A stretch of DNA of 64,000 nt from Methylopumilus sp009926035 (lineage in GTDB: Bacteria; Pseudomonadota; Gammaproteobacteria; Burkholderiales; Methylophilaceae). The position numbers and the translations under genes were made by a program. The stretch lies in assembly GCA_041165405.1 (NCBI GenBank), contig JBEANL010000003.1, forward strand, positions 1 to 64,000. The letters run 5' to 3'. This document shows, in pieces, positions 20,552 through 29,525 of the stretch. Position 1 is the stretch's first letter, and each line of letters opens with the position of its first letter. The notes beneath the pieces are model-generated. The model did not search any database, was not told the origin of the DNA, and saw only the letters and a program-made list of their open reading frames with translations.

Positions 20552-21763
20552 TTATCCAAAAAACCAATAACAAACAGCAATAGAAGCTAACACCCCAACA
20601 AGATCTGCAAATAATGCACATGCCACCGCATGTCGTGCGCGCTGAATACTTACAGCGCCGAAATAAACAGCCAAAACATAAAATGTAGTTTCAGTACTTC
20701 CTTGAACGGTAGCTGCTAACAATGATGGAAAACTATCTACGCCGTGAGTTGTCATAGTATCAATCAACATAGCTCTTGCTGCACTTCCAGAGAAAGGCTT
20801 TACAAGCGCCGTAGGTAATGCATCTACAAAACGTGTATCCCAGTGAAAGCTTTCGGCTAAATAACGAATCATATCTAAAACGACATCAAGCGCACCCGAT
20901 GCTCGAAGAACACCTACTGCACATAGCATTGCAATCAAATAAGGAAGTAAACTTTTTGATACATCAAAACCTTCTTTTGCACCCTCAATAAATGACTCAT
21001 AAATTGGTACACGTTTTAAAACACCTACTATGAGAAAAGTAATAATCAAACCGAAAAGTACAGCATTGCCCAAGAAAGAGGAAAATACTCCTAATGCTCC
21101 GACTGATAAGTGAGTTAAGAAAAAGATAAATGCACTTAATAAAATCGCTATTGCTAGCATCCAAGTTAAAACAACAGGATCATTCATTTTAATACGTTGA
21201 GTAAATGCAACAGAAAAAAATCCAGCTATCGTAGATGCACTTGTCGCTAGAAGAATTGGTAAAAATACAAGGGTGGGATCTACAGCACCTTGTTGCGCAC
21301 GATACATAAAGATTGATACAGGTAGCAAAGTAAGTGAAGAAGCGTTCATCACTAAAAATAAAATTTGTGCATTGCTTGCAATCTTAGGTGTCGGATTAAG
21401 TGACTGTAAGGATCGCATCGCTTTTAATCCAATAGGTGTCGCCGCATTATCAAGACCTAATCCATTTGCAATAAAATTCATAGTGATAAGACCGACTGCT
21501 GGATGCTTTTTAGGAACCTCAGGCATAAGACGTCTAAATAATGGCGAAAGCCAACCTGCAATTTTTTCAACCAAACCAGCTTGTTCGGCAATTTTTAAAA
21601 AGCCCAACCATAGTGTTAGCGTTCCGAAAAGCAATATCATGACTTCAACGGATAATTTCGCCATAGAAAAAAGACTGTCTACCATGCGAGCAAATACTTC
21701 GAGGTCGCTTAAGTGAGCCCATCGCCATAATGCACTTAACAAAGCGATAAAGAAAAAACTCAC
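20552..21763 (-). CDS. SpmA-SpmB-like fused nucleoside-recognition membrane protein
   Basis: 403 residues, about nine transmembrane helices in two related halves. The first half contains MNFIANGLGLDNAATPIGLKAM and the second ALVKPFSGSAARAMLID and VQGSTETTFYVLAVYFGAVS, the signatures of spore maturation proteins A and B fused in one chain, as in many proteobacteria. Role in non-sporing bacteria unknown; a transporter is likely. The called start is GTG. Six codons upstream the frame reads I-L-N-T-L-W, which matches the usual family start MLN-x-x-W if the ATA at 21781 were used. No ATG, GTG or TTG occurs upstream in frame. Confidence 0.85.
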   Translation of the reverse strand: MSFFFIALLSALWRWAHLSDLEVFARMVDSLFSMAKLSVEVMILLFGTLTLWLGFLKIAEQAGLVEKIAGWLSPLFRRLMPEVPKKHPAVGLITMNFIANGLGLDNAATPIGLKAMRSLQSLNPTPKIASNAQILFLVMNASSLTLLPVSIFMYRAQQGAVDPTLVFLPILLATSASTIAGFFSVAFTQRIKMNDPVVLTWMLAIAILLSAFIFFLTHLSVGALGVFSSFLGNAVLFGLIITFLIVGVLKRVPIYESFIEGAKEGFDVSKSLLPYLIAMLCAVGVLRASGALDVVLDMIRYLAESFHWDTRFVDALPTALVKPFSGSAARAMLIDTMTTHGVDSFPSLLAATVQGSTETTFYVLAVYFGAVSIQRARHAVACALFADLVGVLASIAVCYWFFG

Positions 21764-21929
21764 CCACAGCGTATTTAATATCGAACCATTACGCTTCGAT
21801 GAAGTTTTATTTTGATAAGGTTGATTGATTTTTATAATGACTGACCCAGTAAGAGTTCCTAGATTTAAAGACGTATGAAAATTATAAGGCCAAGAAATCT
21901 ATTTTTGAAAACTAATTCATCGCTTTAAT

Positions 21930-22006
21930 TGGTCGGAGCGGTGAGATTCGAACTCACGACCCCTTGCACCCCATGCAAGTACGCTACCAGGCTGCGCTAC
22001 GCCCCG
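21930..22006 (-). tRNA. tRNA-Pro(GGG)
   Basis: 77 bases with CCA. Acceptor CGGGGCG/CGCTCCG (one G-T pair), anticodon stem CTTGC/GCAAG enclosing ATGGGGT (anticodon GGG), T-loop GTTCGAATC. It lies 20 bases downstream of the merR gene. Confidence 0.96.
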
Positions 22007-22026
22007 AAAACTAAAACAATGATGAA

Positions 22027-22467
22027 TTACTTTTTAAGTAGTTCGATAATACTGAGCAATTCGTCTTTAATCGATTTGATATTAAGACCGGCAAGAGAAT
22101 TGGATTGATTGAGATTTTCTAATGGCAATTCAACTTGACCCTGTTTGGTCACTTGAAGCTCTTTGGGTGGTTCAGCTTGCTTTACTTCCTTAACAAAATT
22201 TTTATCTTTAAGTCGCTGTTTAGCGCCTTGAATCGTAAAGCCTTCGTCATGAAGGAGCTCTCTAATTTTACGAATGAGAAGTACTTCAGGTAATTGATAA
22301 TAACGACGATTGCCACGTCGCTTGACATCTTTAAGTTGATCAAACTCCTGCTCCCAATATCGAAGCACATGCGCCTTGACGAGACAAAGCTCACTTACCT
22401 CTCCGATTGCAAAATATCTCTTTGAAGGTATTTCAGGTAAGACGGGGGATTTAAGCTTTCTTTCCAG
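22027..22467 (-). CDS. MerR-family transcriptional regulator with non-canonical start
   Basis: The frame from GTG 22368 lacks most of the DNA-binding domain, yet the reading frame continues upstream with IPSKRYFAIGEVSELCLVKAH directly joined to VLRYWEQEFDQLK, an intact MerR winged-helix start. No ATG, GTG or TTG exists before the upstream stop. The best candidate is CTG at 22467 (giving M/L-E-R-K-L-K), preceded by AGAAGAG and overlapping the ihfA 3' end by 17 bases. The C-terminal part is short and holds no obvious ligand domain. Homologs sit after ihfA in many betaproteobacteria; target genes unknown. Confidence 0.8.
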   Translation of the reverse strand: MERKLKSPVLPEIPSKRYFAIGEVSELCLVKAHVLRYWEQEFDQLKDVKRRGNRRYYQLPEVLLIRKIRELLHDEGFTIQGAKQRLKDKNFVKEVKQAEPPKELQVTKQGQVELPLENLNQSNSLAGLNIKSIKDELLSIIELLKK

Positions 22468-22753
22468 AGTAGTTCTCTTCTACATTGCTTTTTAGTTTTT
22501 GACTCGCGTGAAAAGTTACTACACGTCTTGCTTTGATAGGAATCTCTTCGCCCGTTTTAGGATTGCGACCTGGTCTTTCTGATTTTTTTCTTAATTCAAA
22601 ATTGCCAAAACCAGATAATTTAATACTGTCACCATTTTCGAGTGCCTTGCGAATTTCTTCAAAAAAAGCTTCCACCATATCTTTGGCTTCACGCTTATTT
22701 AAACCTACGCGGTCAAATAGTATTTCGGATAAATCTGCTTTAGTTAATGTCAT
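22451..22753 (-). CDS. ihfA: Integration host factor subunit alpha
   Basis: 100 residues of the HU/IHF family: LTKADLSEILFDRVGLNKREAK at the start, GDSIKLSGFGNFELRKKSERPGRNPKTGEEI in the DNA-bending arm, PIKARRVVTFHASQKLK at the end. It forms a heterodimer with IhfB that bends DNA sharply. In its usual position after pheT (35-bp gap) and before a MerR gene. Start ATG. Confidence 0.96.
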   Translation of the reverse strand: MTLTKADLSEILFDRVGLNKREAKDMVEAFFEEIRKALENGDSIKLSGFGNFELRKKSERPGRNPKTGEEIPIKARRVVTFHASQKLKSNVEENYSGKKA

Positions 22754-22788
22754 AACAGCCTACTTTTAAATCGGTAATAAATATGGGA

Positions 22789-25140
22789 TTAGTTGCGGAG
22801 CGTTGCGCCAAATTCTTTTTCAAGTAATTTAACGATTTTTGATACAGAAGAATCAGCTTCACTATCAACTAATGTCTTTGAAGTATCCTGCATAAGTATC
22901 AGAAATGCAACACTTTTTTTGTTTTCGGCGATGCCTTTTCCTTGGTAAAGATCGAATAAAGCCATTTTATTTAAGAACGGAATTTTAGCCTTATTTACCG
23001 CATCTAAAATCGAATCGATCTCAACTGAGTCATCTACTACGATAGCAATATCACGTCTTACGGGAAGGAATTTTGAGATTTCGTCGTATTTAAACGCCTT
23101 ATCTTCCAAAAGCTTGTCCATTTTTAATTCAAAAATAAAGGGGGCTTTAGGCAGGGAAAAATGTTGCTGCCATTTTGGATGTAATTTACCCACCCAACCT
23201 ATCGATTGTGCGTCCAAAAAGACTTCTGCTGATTGTCCTGGATGAAGCGCAAATGGTGTTTTATCACTTCTTTTAAATGTGAGTGATTTCGACGTTAAAG
23301 CTTCAACATGCGCTTTTATGTCATAGAAATCAATATCGCGAATTTTATCAGCCCATTGCTCGGGCATAAAACTACCGTAACTTAGTCCCGATATCACTTC
23401 GATCTCAATAAAATCTTTTTTTGCACCATGAAAAGTTTGTGCGATCTCAAAAATATTTAAACGCGACACTTGACGATTTAAATTGTAAGTTAAAACTTCA
23501 AGGTGACTTCCCCATAAAGATGATCGCATCGTCGACATCTGGCTTGCGATTGGATTTTGTAATTGAATCAGATTAGAATTTCCGTGTAATGATTTCTCAA
23601 TCTCATCTTCAATAAAGCTATAAGTCACTACCTCATAAAAACCACGAGATGTGAGTCTTTCTTTGAGGTCACGATGATAAGTACCGGATATGGGCAACAT
23701 CACTTGATGGCTTAGGGGATGATGTGAAGGAATTTTATCGTAGCCATATAATCGCACAACTTCCTCAATCAGATCTTCTTCAATAGCAATATCAAACCGA
23801 TAAGAAGGAGGTGTGACTTTAAATCCTTCGATTGTTTTATTAACTTCAAAACCTAATTGAAGAAATATTCGCTCAACATCTTGACTGGGTACTTCAATGC
23901 CTAAGATAGCATTTAATTTTTTAAGTCTTAGATGAATTTCATTGCGCTTAGGTAAAGTATTTAAAACTTCTGTAATCTCTCCCGCTTCTCCACCACAATA
24001 TTCAATAATAAGAGAAGTTGCACGCTCTAGTGCATGTCGCGTGTTCGAGAAATCTACACCACGTTCAAAACGATAAGATGAGTCTGAAGATAAGTTATAC
24101 ACTCTAGCCTTACCAGCAATCACAATAGGATCAAAAAAAGCACTTTCCAAGAAAATAGTTTGAGTATTATCAGTCACTGATGAAGGCATGCCACCCATCA
24201 CACCAGCAAATGCAATTGCACCGGAGTTATCGGCAATAACTAAATCTTTTTTAGATAATTTAATTTTTGTATCATTGAGCAAATGTATAGGTTCTTCAGA
24301 TTTTGCGAATCTAATCACAACATCACCTTGCAATTTTTCATAATCAAATGCATGAAGTGGTTGTCCAATCTCAAGCAATACATAATTCGTAATATCTACA
24401 ATAGGACTGATTGACTTAATATTAGAGCGCTCAAGTCTTGACGTCATCCACTCAGGCAATGTTTTTGTATTATCTACATTTTTAATAATGCGACCACAAT
24501 AACGAGGACATGCTGCTTTTTCTTCGACAACTATATTTTTCTTTTCACTTAGCTTAATTGGATTCACTTCGTAATAGATGGGCGAAAGTGAAGATGAACT
24601 AATGGCTGCCACTTCTCGAGCTAAACCCCAAACACTCAAACAATCGCTGCGATTAGGTGTTAATTTTAATGTTGTAATTTGATCATTAAGATCAAGCGCT
24701 ACTCTTAAATCTGTACCATTTTTTAAATCATGGTTGAGCTCTAGAATGCCATCAGCTTCTTCAGCCAATCCTAATTCCTTTAATGAGCAAAGCATACCGA
24801 AAGATTCAACGCCTCGTACTTTTGCTTCTTTGATTTCAATCGAGGGCAATTTAGCGCCTACTAAGGCACATGCCACTTTAATGCCTTGTCTCGCATTAGA
24901 TGCACCACACACAACTTGTAATGCCTTATCACCAATATTGACATCGCATACTTGAAGTCGATCTGCATCAGGATGTTTTTTAATAGCTACAATTTCACCG
25001 ACTACAACATGGCTAAACGATGCACCTAGAGGATGAGAGTCATCAACATCTAATCCTGCCATAATCATGACGTGGTTAAGTGCATCACTGTCAAGTGATG
25101 TATTAACGTATGACCTTAACCAATTTTCAGAAAATTGCAT
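22789..25140 (-). CDS. pheT: Phenylalanyl-tRNA synthetase beta subunit
   Basis: 783 residues, normal for PheT. N-terminal tRNA-binding EMAP-like domain (residues ~40-150, VVGEIVAIKKHPDADRLQVC), B3/B4 editing domain (~210-380; GQPLHAFDYEKL, SSYRFERGVD), B5 and a C-terminal ferredoxin-like anticodon-binding domain (SKFLPVRRDIAIVVDD). Together with PheS it charges tRNA-Phe and edits Tyr mischarging. Lies 12 bases after pheS in the same operon. Confidence 0.98.
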   Translation of the reverse strand: MQFSENWLRSYVNTSLDSDALNHVMIMAGLDVDDSHPLGASFSHVVVGEIVAIKKHPDADRLQVCDVNIGDKALQVVCGASNARQGIKVACALVGAKLPSIEIKEAKVRGVESFGMLCSLKELGLAEEADGILELNHDLKNGTDLRVALDLNDQITTLKLTPNRSDCLSVWGLAREVAAISSSSLSPIYYEVNPIKLSEKKNIVVEEKAACPRYCGRIIKNVDNTKTLPEWMTSRLERSNIKSISPIVDITNYVLLEIGQPLHAFDYEKLQGDVVIRFAKSEEPIHLLNDTKIKLSKKDLVIADNSGAIAFAGVMGGMPSSVTDNTQTIFLESAFFDPIVIAGKARVYNLSSDSSYRFERGVDFSNTRHALERATSLIIEYCGGEAGEITEVLNTLPKRNEIHLRLKKLNAILGIEVPSQDVERIFLQLGFEVNKTIEGFKVTPPSYRFDIAIEEDLIEEVVRLYGYDKIPSHHPLSHQVMLPISGTYHRDLKERLTSRGFYEVVTYSFIEDEIEKSLHGNSNLIQLQNPIASQMSTMRSSLWGSHLEVLTYNLNRQVSRLNIFEIAQTFHGAKKDFIEIEVISGLSYGSFMPEQWADKIRDIDFYDIKAHVEALTSKSLTFKRSDKTPFALHPGQSAEVFLDAQSIGWVGKLHPKWQQHFSLPKAPFIFELKMDKLLEDKAFKYDEISKFLPVRRDIAIVVDDSVEIDSILDAVNKAKIPFLNKMALFDLYQGKGIAENKKSVAFLILMQDTSKTLVDSEADSSVSKIVKLLEKEFGATLRN

Positions 25141-25152
25141 GTTGAAATATCT

Positions 25153-26136
25153 TTAAATAAATTGCTGAAGAAAACGCAAATCGTTATTAAAAAAGTGACG
25201 TAAATCTTGTACGCCGTAACGCAGCATTGTTAAACGTTCTATACCTAAGCCGAAAGCGAAGCCTTGATATTGGTTTGAATCGATACCTACATGTTTAAAT
25301 ACTTCTGGATGAACCATGCCACAGCCGCCAATCTCGAGCCAACCGCCCTTCCAACTCATATCCATTTCAGCAGAAGGTTCTGTGAATGGAAAATATGAAG
25401 GTCTGAAGCGGACTTTTAAATCTTTATTCTCAAAAAAGTTTTGAAGAAAGTCTTCGATGACCCCTTTAAGGTCTGCGAAGCTTACTTGTTGATCTACCCA
25501 TAAACCTTCAACCTGATGAAACATCGGTGAGTGTGTTGCGTCTGAATCAACACGATAAACGCGACCTGGCGAAATAATCTTGAGTGGTGGTTTATTTTTT
25601 TCTAAATGACGAATTTGAACAGGGGATGTGTGCGTTCTTAATACATAAGATTCATCAATATAAAATGTGTCGTGCATCGCACGAGCTGGGTGTGATTCTG
25701 GAATATTAAGTGCGGTGAAATTATAAAAATCTGATTCGATCTGTGGGCCATGCGCCACTGAGAATCCAATAGAATGAAAAAGTGATTCAACGCGATGAAG
25801 TGTTTGTGTGACTGGATGCAAACTACCTTGATCCTCTTTTCGTGAAGGTAAAGTCACATCTAGTGATTCTTCTGCAAGCTGTTTAGCTTGGGAAGCATTG
25901 AGAATAGCTTCACGTCTTTTTTCTAAGGCTTCTTCAACGCCCTGCTTAACGACATTAATCGCAGCGCCCACTTTAGGCCTATCTTCTGCAGATAGTTTAC
26001 CTAATGATTTGAGTGCTTCTGTTAAGACCCCGCTCTTCCCAAGGTATTTGGCTTTAGCCTGATCAAGATCGGTCACAGTCTGACACTGATCAAAATCTTC
26101 ACGGGCTTCTTTTAAGGTGTGTTCGAGATTATTCAT
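25153..26136 (-). CDS. pheS: Phenylalanyl-tRNA synthetase alpha subunit
   Basis: 327 residues. Coiled-coil N-terminus, then class II synthetase motifs: motif 2 region VLRTHTSPVQIRHLEK and PGRVYRVDSDATHSPMFHQVEG, and motif 3 GLGIERLTMLRYGV. FRPSYFPFTEPSAEMDM is the Phe-pocket segment. Forms an alpha2-beta2 enzyme with PheT. A hairpin with T-tract lies between rplT and this gene, so expression may be partly separate from the ribosomal genes. Confidence 0.98.
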   Translation of the reverse strand: MNNLEHTLKEAREDFDQCQTVTDLDQAKAKYLGKSGVLTEALKSLGKLSAEDRPKVGAAINVVKQGVEEALEKRREAILNASQAKQLAEESLDVTLPSRKEDQGSLHPVTQTLHRVESLFHSIGFSVAHGPQIESDFYNFTALNIPESHPARAMHDTFYIDESYVLRTHTSPVQIRHLEKNKPPLKIISPGRVYRVDSDATHSPMFHQVEGLWVDQQVSFADLKGVIEDFLQNFFENKDLKVRFRPSYFPFTEPSAEMDMSWKGGWLEIGGCGMVHPEVFKHVGIDSNQYQGFAFGLGIERLTMLRYGVQDLRHFFNNDLRFLQQFI

Positions 26137-26156
26137 TGACTATCATTTTAATAAAA

Positions 26157-26181
26157 AAAAGGAGGCTAGAAGCCTCCTTTT
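26157..26181 (-). terminator. Terminator/attenuator between rplT and pheS
   Basis: An 11-bp stem (AAAAGGAGGCT / AGCCTCCTTTT, 3-base loop); on the minus strand the stem runs into eight T's. It sits 15 bases past the rplT stop and 20 bases before pheS. Could be a partial terminator or a pheST attenuator; no Phe-rich leader peptide was found. Confidence 0.75.
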
Positions 26182-26196
26182 AAAAATTAATAATTT

Positions 26197-26559
26197 TTAT
26201 GCTGCTCCTGAACCAGATTTAGCGATTTCGACAAACTTAGCAAAAGCTGCTTTATCGAATACTGCCATATCTGCTAATACCTTTCGATCTACTTCGATTG
26301 AAGCTTTCTTAAGGCCATTCATGAAACGGCTATATGTAAGACCACATTCACGAGCTGCTGCATTAATACGCGCAATCCATAATGATCTAAATTGACGTTT
26401 TTTCTGACGACGGTCACGGTATGCATACTGACCTGCCTTCATCACTGCTTGTTTAGCTATGCGATATACATTTTTACGACGACCGCGATAACCTTTAGCG
26501 AGTGCTAAAACTTTTTTATGTTTCGCTCTAGCGGTGACACCACGTTTTACTCTAGGCAT
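26197..26559 (-). CDS. rplT: 50S ribosomal protein L20
   Basis: 120 residues, highly basic, start MPRVKRGVTARAKHKKVL and core RGRRKNVYRIAKQAVMKAGQYAYRDRR are typical L20. An early assembly protein of the large subunit; in E. coli it also represses the rpmI-rplT mRNA. Directly follows rpmI (10-base gap). Confidence 0.98.
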   Translation of the reverse strand: MPRVKRGVTARAKHKKVLALAKGYRGRRKNVYRIAKQAVMKAGQYAYRDRRQKKRQFRSLWIARINAAARECGLTYSRFMNGLKKASIEVDRKVLADMAVFDKAAFAKFVEIAKSGSGAA

Positions 26560-26569
26560 ATTATTCTCC

Positions 26570-26767
26570 TTATTGAGTTGGCATCATCGCGCGAACGCGC
26601 TTGATATCAGTTGCAGAAATGAGGACTGTGCCTCTGAGATTACGTTTTTGTTTCGTTGTTTTTTTGGTCAAGATATGACGTAAATGAGAACGCGTTCTCT
26701 TTACCATACCGCTTCCTAAAAACTTGAAGCGCTTTTTCGCGCCACTTTTTGTTTTCATTTTTGGCAT
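26570..26767 (-). CDS. rpmI: 50S ribosomal protein L35
   Basis: 65 residues, very basic (MPKMKTKSGAKKRFKFLGSG; HILTKKTTKQKRNLRG). Standard position between infC and rplT. Confidence 0.98.
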   Translation of the reverse strand: MPKMKTKSGAKKRFKFLGSGMVKRTRSHLRHILTKKTTKQKRNLRGTVLISATDIKRVRAMMPTQ

Positions 26768-26809
26768 TTTGATCTCCTTTAGAGTATTAAGAGTGCTTAG
26801 GCATGCCGT

Positions 26810-27373
26810 TTAAGCCGTATCACTCAAAACTTTTGCTTCTGTGGTTTTTGCTTTAGCCTTTTTTTGTGGGGCCAAAACCATCACCATTTGTCGACCTTCC
26901 ATTTTTGGAAATTGTTCGACGACTGCATATTCCATTAAATCTTGCTCAACACGTTTTAGAATTGCTAAACCATATTCTTGATGTGTTATTTCTCGACCTC
27001 TAAAACGTAAGGTGATTTTCGCCTTATCGCCATCTGTAAGGAATCCGATGAGGTTTCGTATTTTGATGTTGTAATCACCGTCATCAGTTCCTGGCCTAAA
27101 CTTTACTTCTTTAATCTTGACCTGCTTTTGTTTTAAGCGGGTTTCGTGCTGCTTCTTACTTTCTGCATATTTAAACTTACCGTAATCGAGCAATCGACAT
27201 ACGGGGGGTTGGGCTTGTGGAGCAATTTCCACTAGATCAATATCTATCTCTTCTGCTTTTGCAAATGCCTCAGCTAGTGTCACTATGCCAAGCGCTTCGC
27301 CGTTTACGCCAATCAATCGAATTTCTGGAGCTGTAATATCCCCGTTAATTCTGACTTCTTTTTCTTGAGCGAT
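26810..27373 (-). CDS. infC: Translation initiation factor IF-3, ATC start
   Basis: 187 residues when begun at the ATC codon 27373, preceded by AGGGGA; the N-terminus then reads IAQEKEVRINGDITAPEIRL, with the conserved RINGxI block. A start at the internal TTG 27316 would remove that block. IF3 genes of many proteobacteria use AUU or AUC starts because IF3 itself discriminates against them, giving autoregulation. N-domain about residues 1-80, linker KKQHETRLKQKQVKIKEVKFRP, C-domain thereafter. It blocks subunit joining and proofreads initiator tRNA. Lies between thrS and rpmI. Confidence 0.95.
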   Translation of the reverse strand: MAQEKEVRINGDITAPEIRLIGVNGEALGIVTLAEAFAKAEEIDIDLVEIAPQAQPPVCRLLDYGKFKYAESKKQHETRLKQKQVKIKEVKFRPGTDDGDYNIKIRNLIGFLTDGDKAKITLRFRGREITHQEYGLAILKRVEQDLMEYAVVEQFPKMEGRQMVMVLAPQKKAKAKTTEAKVLSDTA

Positions 27374-27419
27374 AACAAATCCCCTGTAAATATAAAAGAA
27401 AAACCGCGCTACCTTGTGA

Positions 27420-29327
27420 CTAGACTTTAGTTTGAACTTCCTGATTTAGTCGATCAATCAATGACTTAATCGACATAGATCCTAAGTCTTCGCCTTTTCG
27501 GGTTCGCACGGCAACTTGCCCAGCTTCCATTTCCTTTTCCCCTACAATTAAGAGATAAGGAATCTTTTGTAAGCTATGTTCTCGTATTTTATAGGTTATT
27601 TTCTCATTTCTCAAGTCAGAATCGCATCGGATATGGTTTTTCTTGAGTTCATCCATGACTTTTGAGGCATAGTCTGCATGGGCATCGGCAATATTGAGGA
27701 TAACCGCTTGAGTAGGGGCAAGCCAAAGGGGTATGGCACCTGAGTAATGCTCAATCAGAATCCCAATAAAACGCTCCATAGAGCCTACAATGGCTCGATG
27801 TAACATCACGGGATGCTTACGGCTATTGTCTTCTGTGACATATTCAGCACCTAGACGCTCAGGCAAATTAAAGTCGAGCTGGATCGTACCGCACTGCCAA
27901 AGACGGCTTAAACTGTCTTTTAGGGTAAATTCGATCTTAGGGCCATAAAAAGCCCCTTCCCCGGGCTGAAGGTCGAATTCGAGCTTATTTTCTACTAAAG
28001 CAGCTTTAAGGGCAGCTTCTGCCTTGTCCCACGTCTCATCAGAACCCACGCGTTTTTCAGGACGGGTGGATAGTTTCACTAAAACATCCTTAAATCCGAA
28101 GTCTTCGTAAGTCTTATAGAGCATTACGATGAATTGAGCTACTTCATCTTTAATTTGCTCTTCAGTACAAAAAATATGAGCATCATCTTGAGTAAACCCT
28201 CTCACGCGCATTAACCCATGAAGTGATCCTGAGGGTTCGTTACGGTGACATGAACCAAATTCAGCAAGTCTTAAAGGTAATTCACGATAGCTATGAAGCG
28301 CATTATTATAGATTTGAATATGGCCAGGGCAATTCATAGGCTTTACTGCATAATCTCTATTTTCAGATGAAGTTGTAAACATGTTGTCGCGATAATTTTG
28401 CCAATGTCCGGATTTTTCCCACAAAGTCTTATCCATGACCGTGGGTGTTTTAACTTCTTGATATCCAAAATCTAAGAACATCTTTCGCATGTAATGTTCA
28501 ACTTCTTGCCAAATCGACCAACCTTTAGGATGCCAAAACACCATACCAGGTGCTTCATCTTGCATATGAAATAAATCGAGCTGCTTACCTAATTTTCGAT
28601 GATCTCTTTTTTCGGCCTCTTCTAACATGAAGAGATGATTTTGTAAGTCTTCTTTAGTTGCCCATGCTGTGCCGTAGATTCTCTGTAGCATTTCATTTTT
28701 AGAATCACCACGCCAATATGCGCCTGCTACTTTCATCAATTTAAATACTTTTAATTTTCCAGTCGATGGCACATGAGGACCCCGACAGAGATCTGTGAAT
28801 TCGCCTTCGGAATATAAGGATACTTCCTGATCGGCAGGAATCGATTCAATAATTTCAGCCTTATAATTTTCTTTGATTGATTTGAAATATTCCACTGCAT
28901 CATTACGTGGCAATACTTTTCTTGTGATCGGTAAATCGCGACTGGCAATTTCTATCATCTTCTTTTCAATTTTTTCTAAATCTTCTGGTGTGAAAGGACG
29001 CGAATACGAAAAGTCATAATAAAACCCATGTTCAATCACAGGGCCAATCGTCACTTGTGCGTCTGGAAATAATTCTTTAACGGCATATGCCAAAAGATGA
29101 GCTGTTGAATGACGAATCACTTCAAGCCCCTCAGAATTTTTGTCAGTGATGACAGCAAGATCACTATCTTCACGAATGACAAATGAAAGATCGACTAACT
29201 GATCATTGACTCTACCAGCAAGAGCTGCTCGGGCTAATCCTGCACCAATATTTTGTGCAACTTCTGCAACAGTAATATCACTTTCAAATTGTCGCTTAGA
29301 TCCGTCTGGTAATCTTATTTCAGGCAT
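27420..29327 (-). CDS. thrS: Threonyl-tRNA synthetase
   Basis: 635 residues. TGS domain (1-60), editing domain with HSTAHLLAYAVKELFPDAQ and HYD-like segment (~70-225), class II core (ENRDYAVKPMNCPGHIQIY with the zinc Cys; MRVRGFTQDDAHIFC), anticodon-binding domain at the C-terminus (~535-635). It charges tRNA-Thr and edits Ser. First gene of the thrS-infC-rpmI-rplT-pheST-ihfA run, transcribed leftward from just below tRNA-Val. Confidence 0.98.
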   Translation of the reverse strand: MPEIRLPDGSKRQFESDITVAEVAQNIGAGLARAALAGRVNDQLVDLSFVIREDSDLAVITDKNSEGLEVIRHSTAHLLAYAVKELFPDAQVTIGPVIEHGFYYDFSYSRPFTPEDLEKIEKKMIEIASRDLPITRKVLPRNDAVEYFKSIKENYKAEIIESIPADQEVSLYSEGEFTDLCRGPHVPSTGKLKVFKLMKVAGAYWRGDSKNEMLQRIYGTAWATKEDLQNHLFMLEEAEKRDHRKLGKQLDLFHMQDEAPGMVFWHPKGWSIWQEVEHYMRKMFLDFGYQEVKTPTVMDKTLWEKSGHWQNYRDNMFTTSSENRDYAVKPMNCPGHIQIYNNALHSYRELPLRLAEFGSCHRNEPSGSLHGLMRVRGFTQDDAHIFCTEEQIKDEVAQFIVMLYKTYEDFGFKDVLVKLSTRPEKRVGSDETWDKAEAALKAALVENKLEFDLQPGEGAFYGPKIEFTLKDSLSRLWQCGTIQLDFNLPERLGAEYVTEDNSRKHPVMLHRAIVGSMERFIGILIEHYSGAIPLWLAPTQAVILNIADAHADYASKVMDELKKNHIRCDSDLRNEKITYKIREHSLQKIPYLLIVGEKEMEAGQVAVRTRKGEDLGSMSIKSLIDRLNQEVQTKV

Positions 29328-29408
29328 AGTTGAATCAAGTTATTAAGAATTGCATCATTTTATAAGCTTTTCTCTATTCTTGATAGCTTGGGCCTTGAGA
29401 CAAAAAAT

Positions 29409-29485
29409 TGGTAGGCGCGATTGGAATCGAACCAACGACCCCCACCATGTCAAGGTGGTGCTCTAACCAGCTGAGCTACGCGCCT
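29409..29485 (-). tRNA. tRNA-Val(GAC)
   Basis: 77 bases with CCA. Acceptor AGGCGCG/CGCGCCT, D-arm GCTCAGCTGGTTAGAGC, anticodon stem CCACC/GGTGG around TTGACAT (anticodon GAC), T-loop GTTCGATTC. Confidence 0.97.
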
Positions 29486-29525
29486 AAAGAATTTAGGAGT
29501 CTGGATTCTATCCTATTGAAGAACC

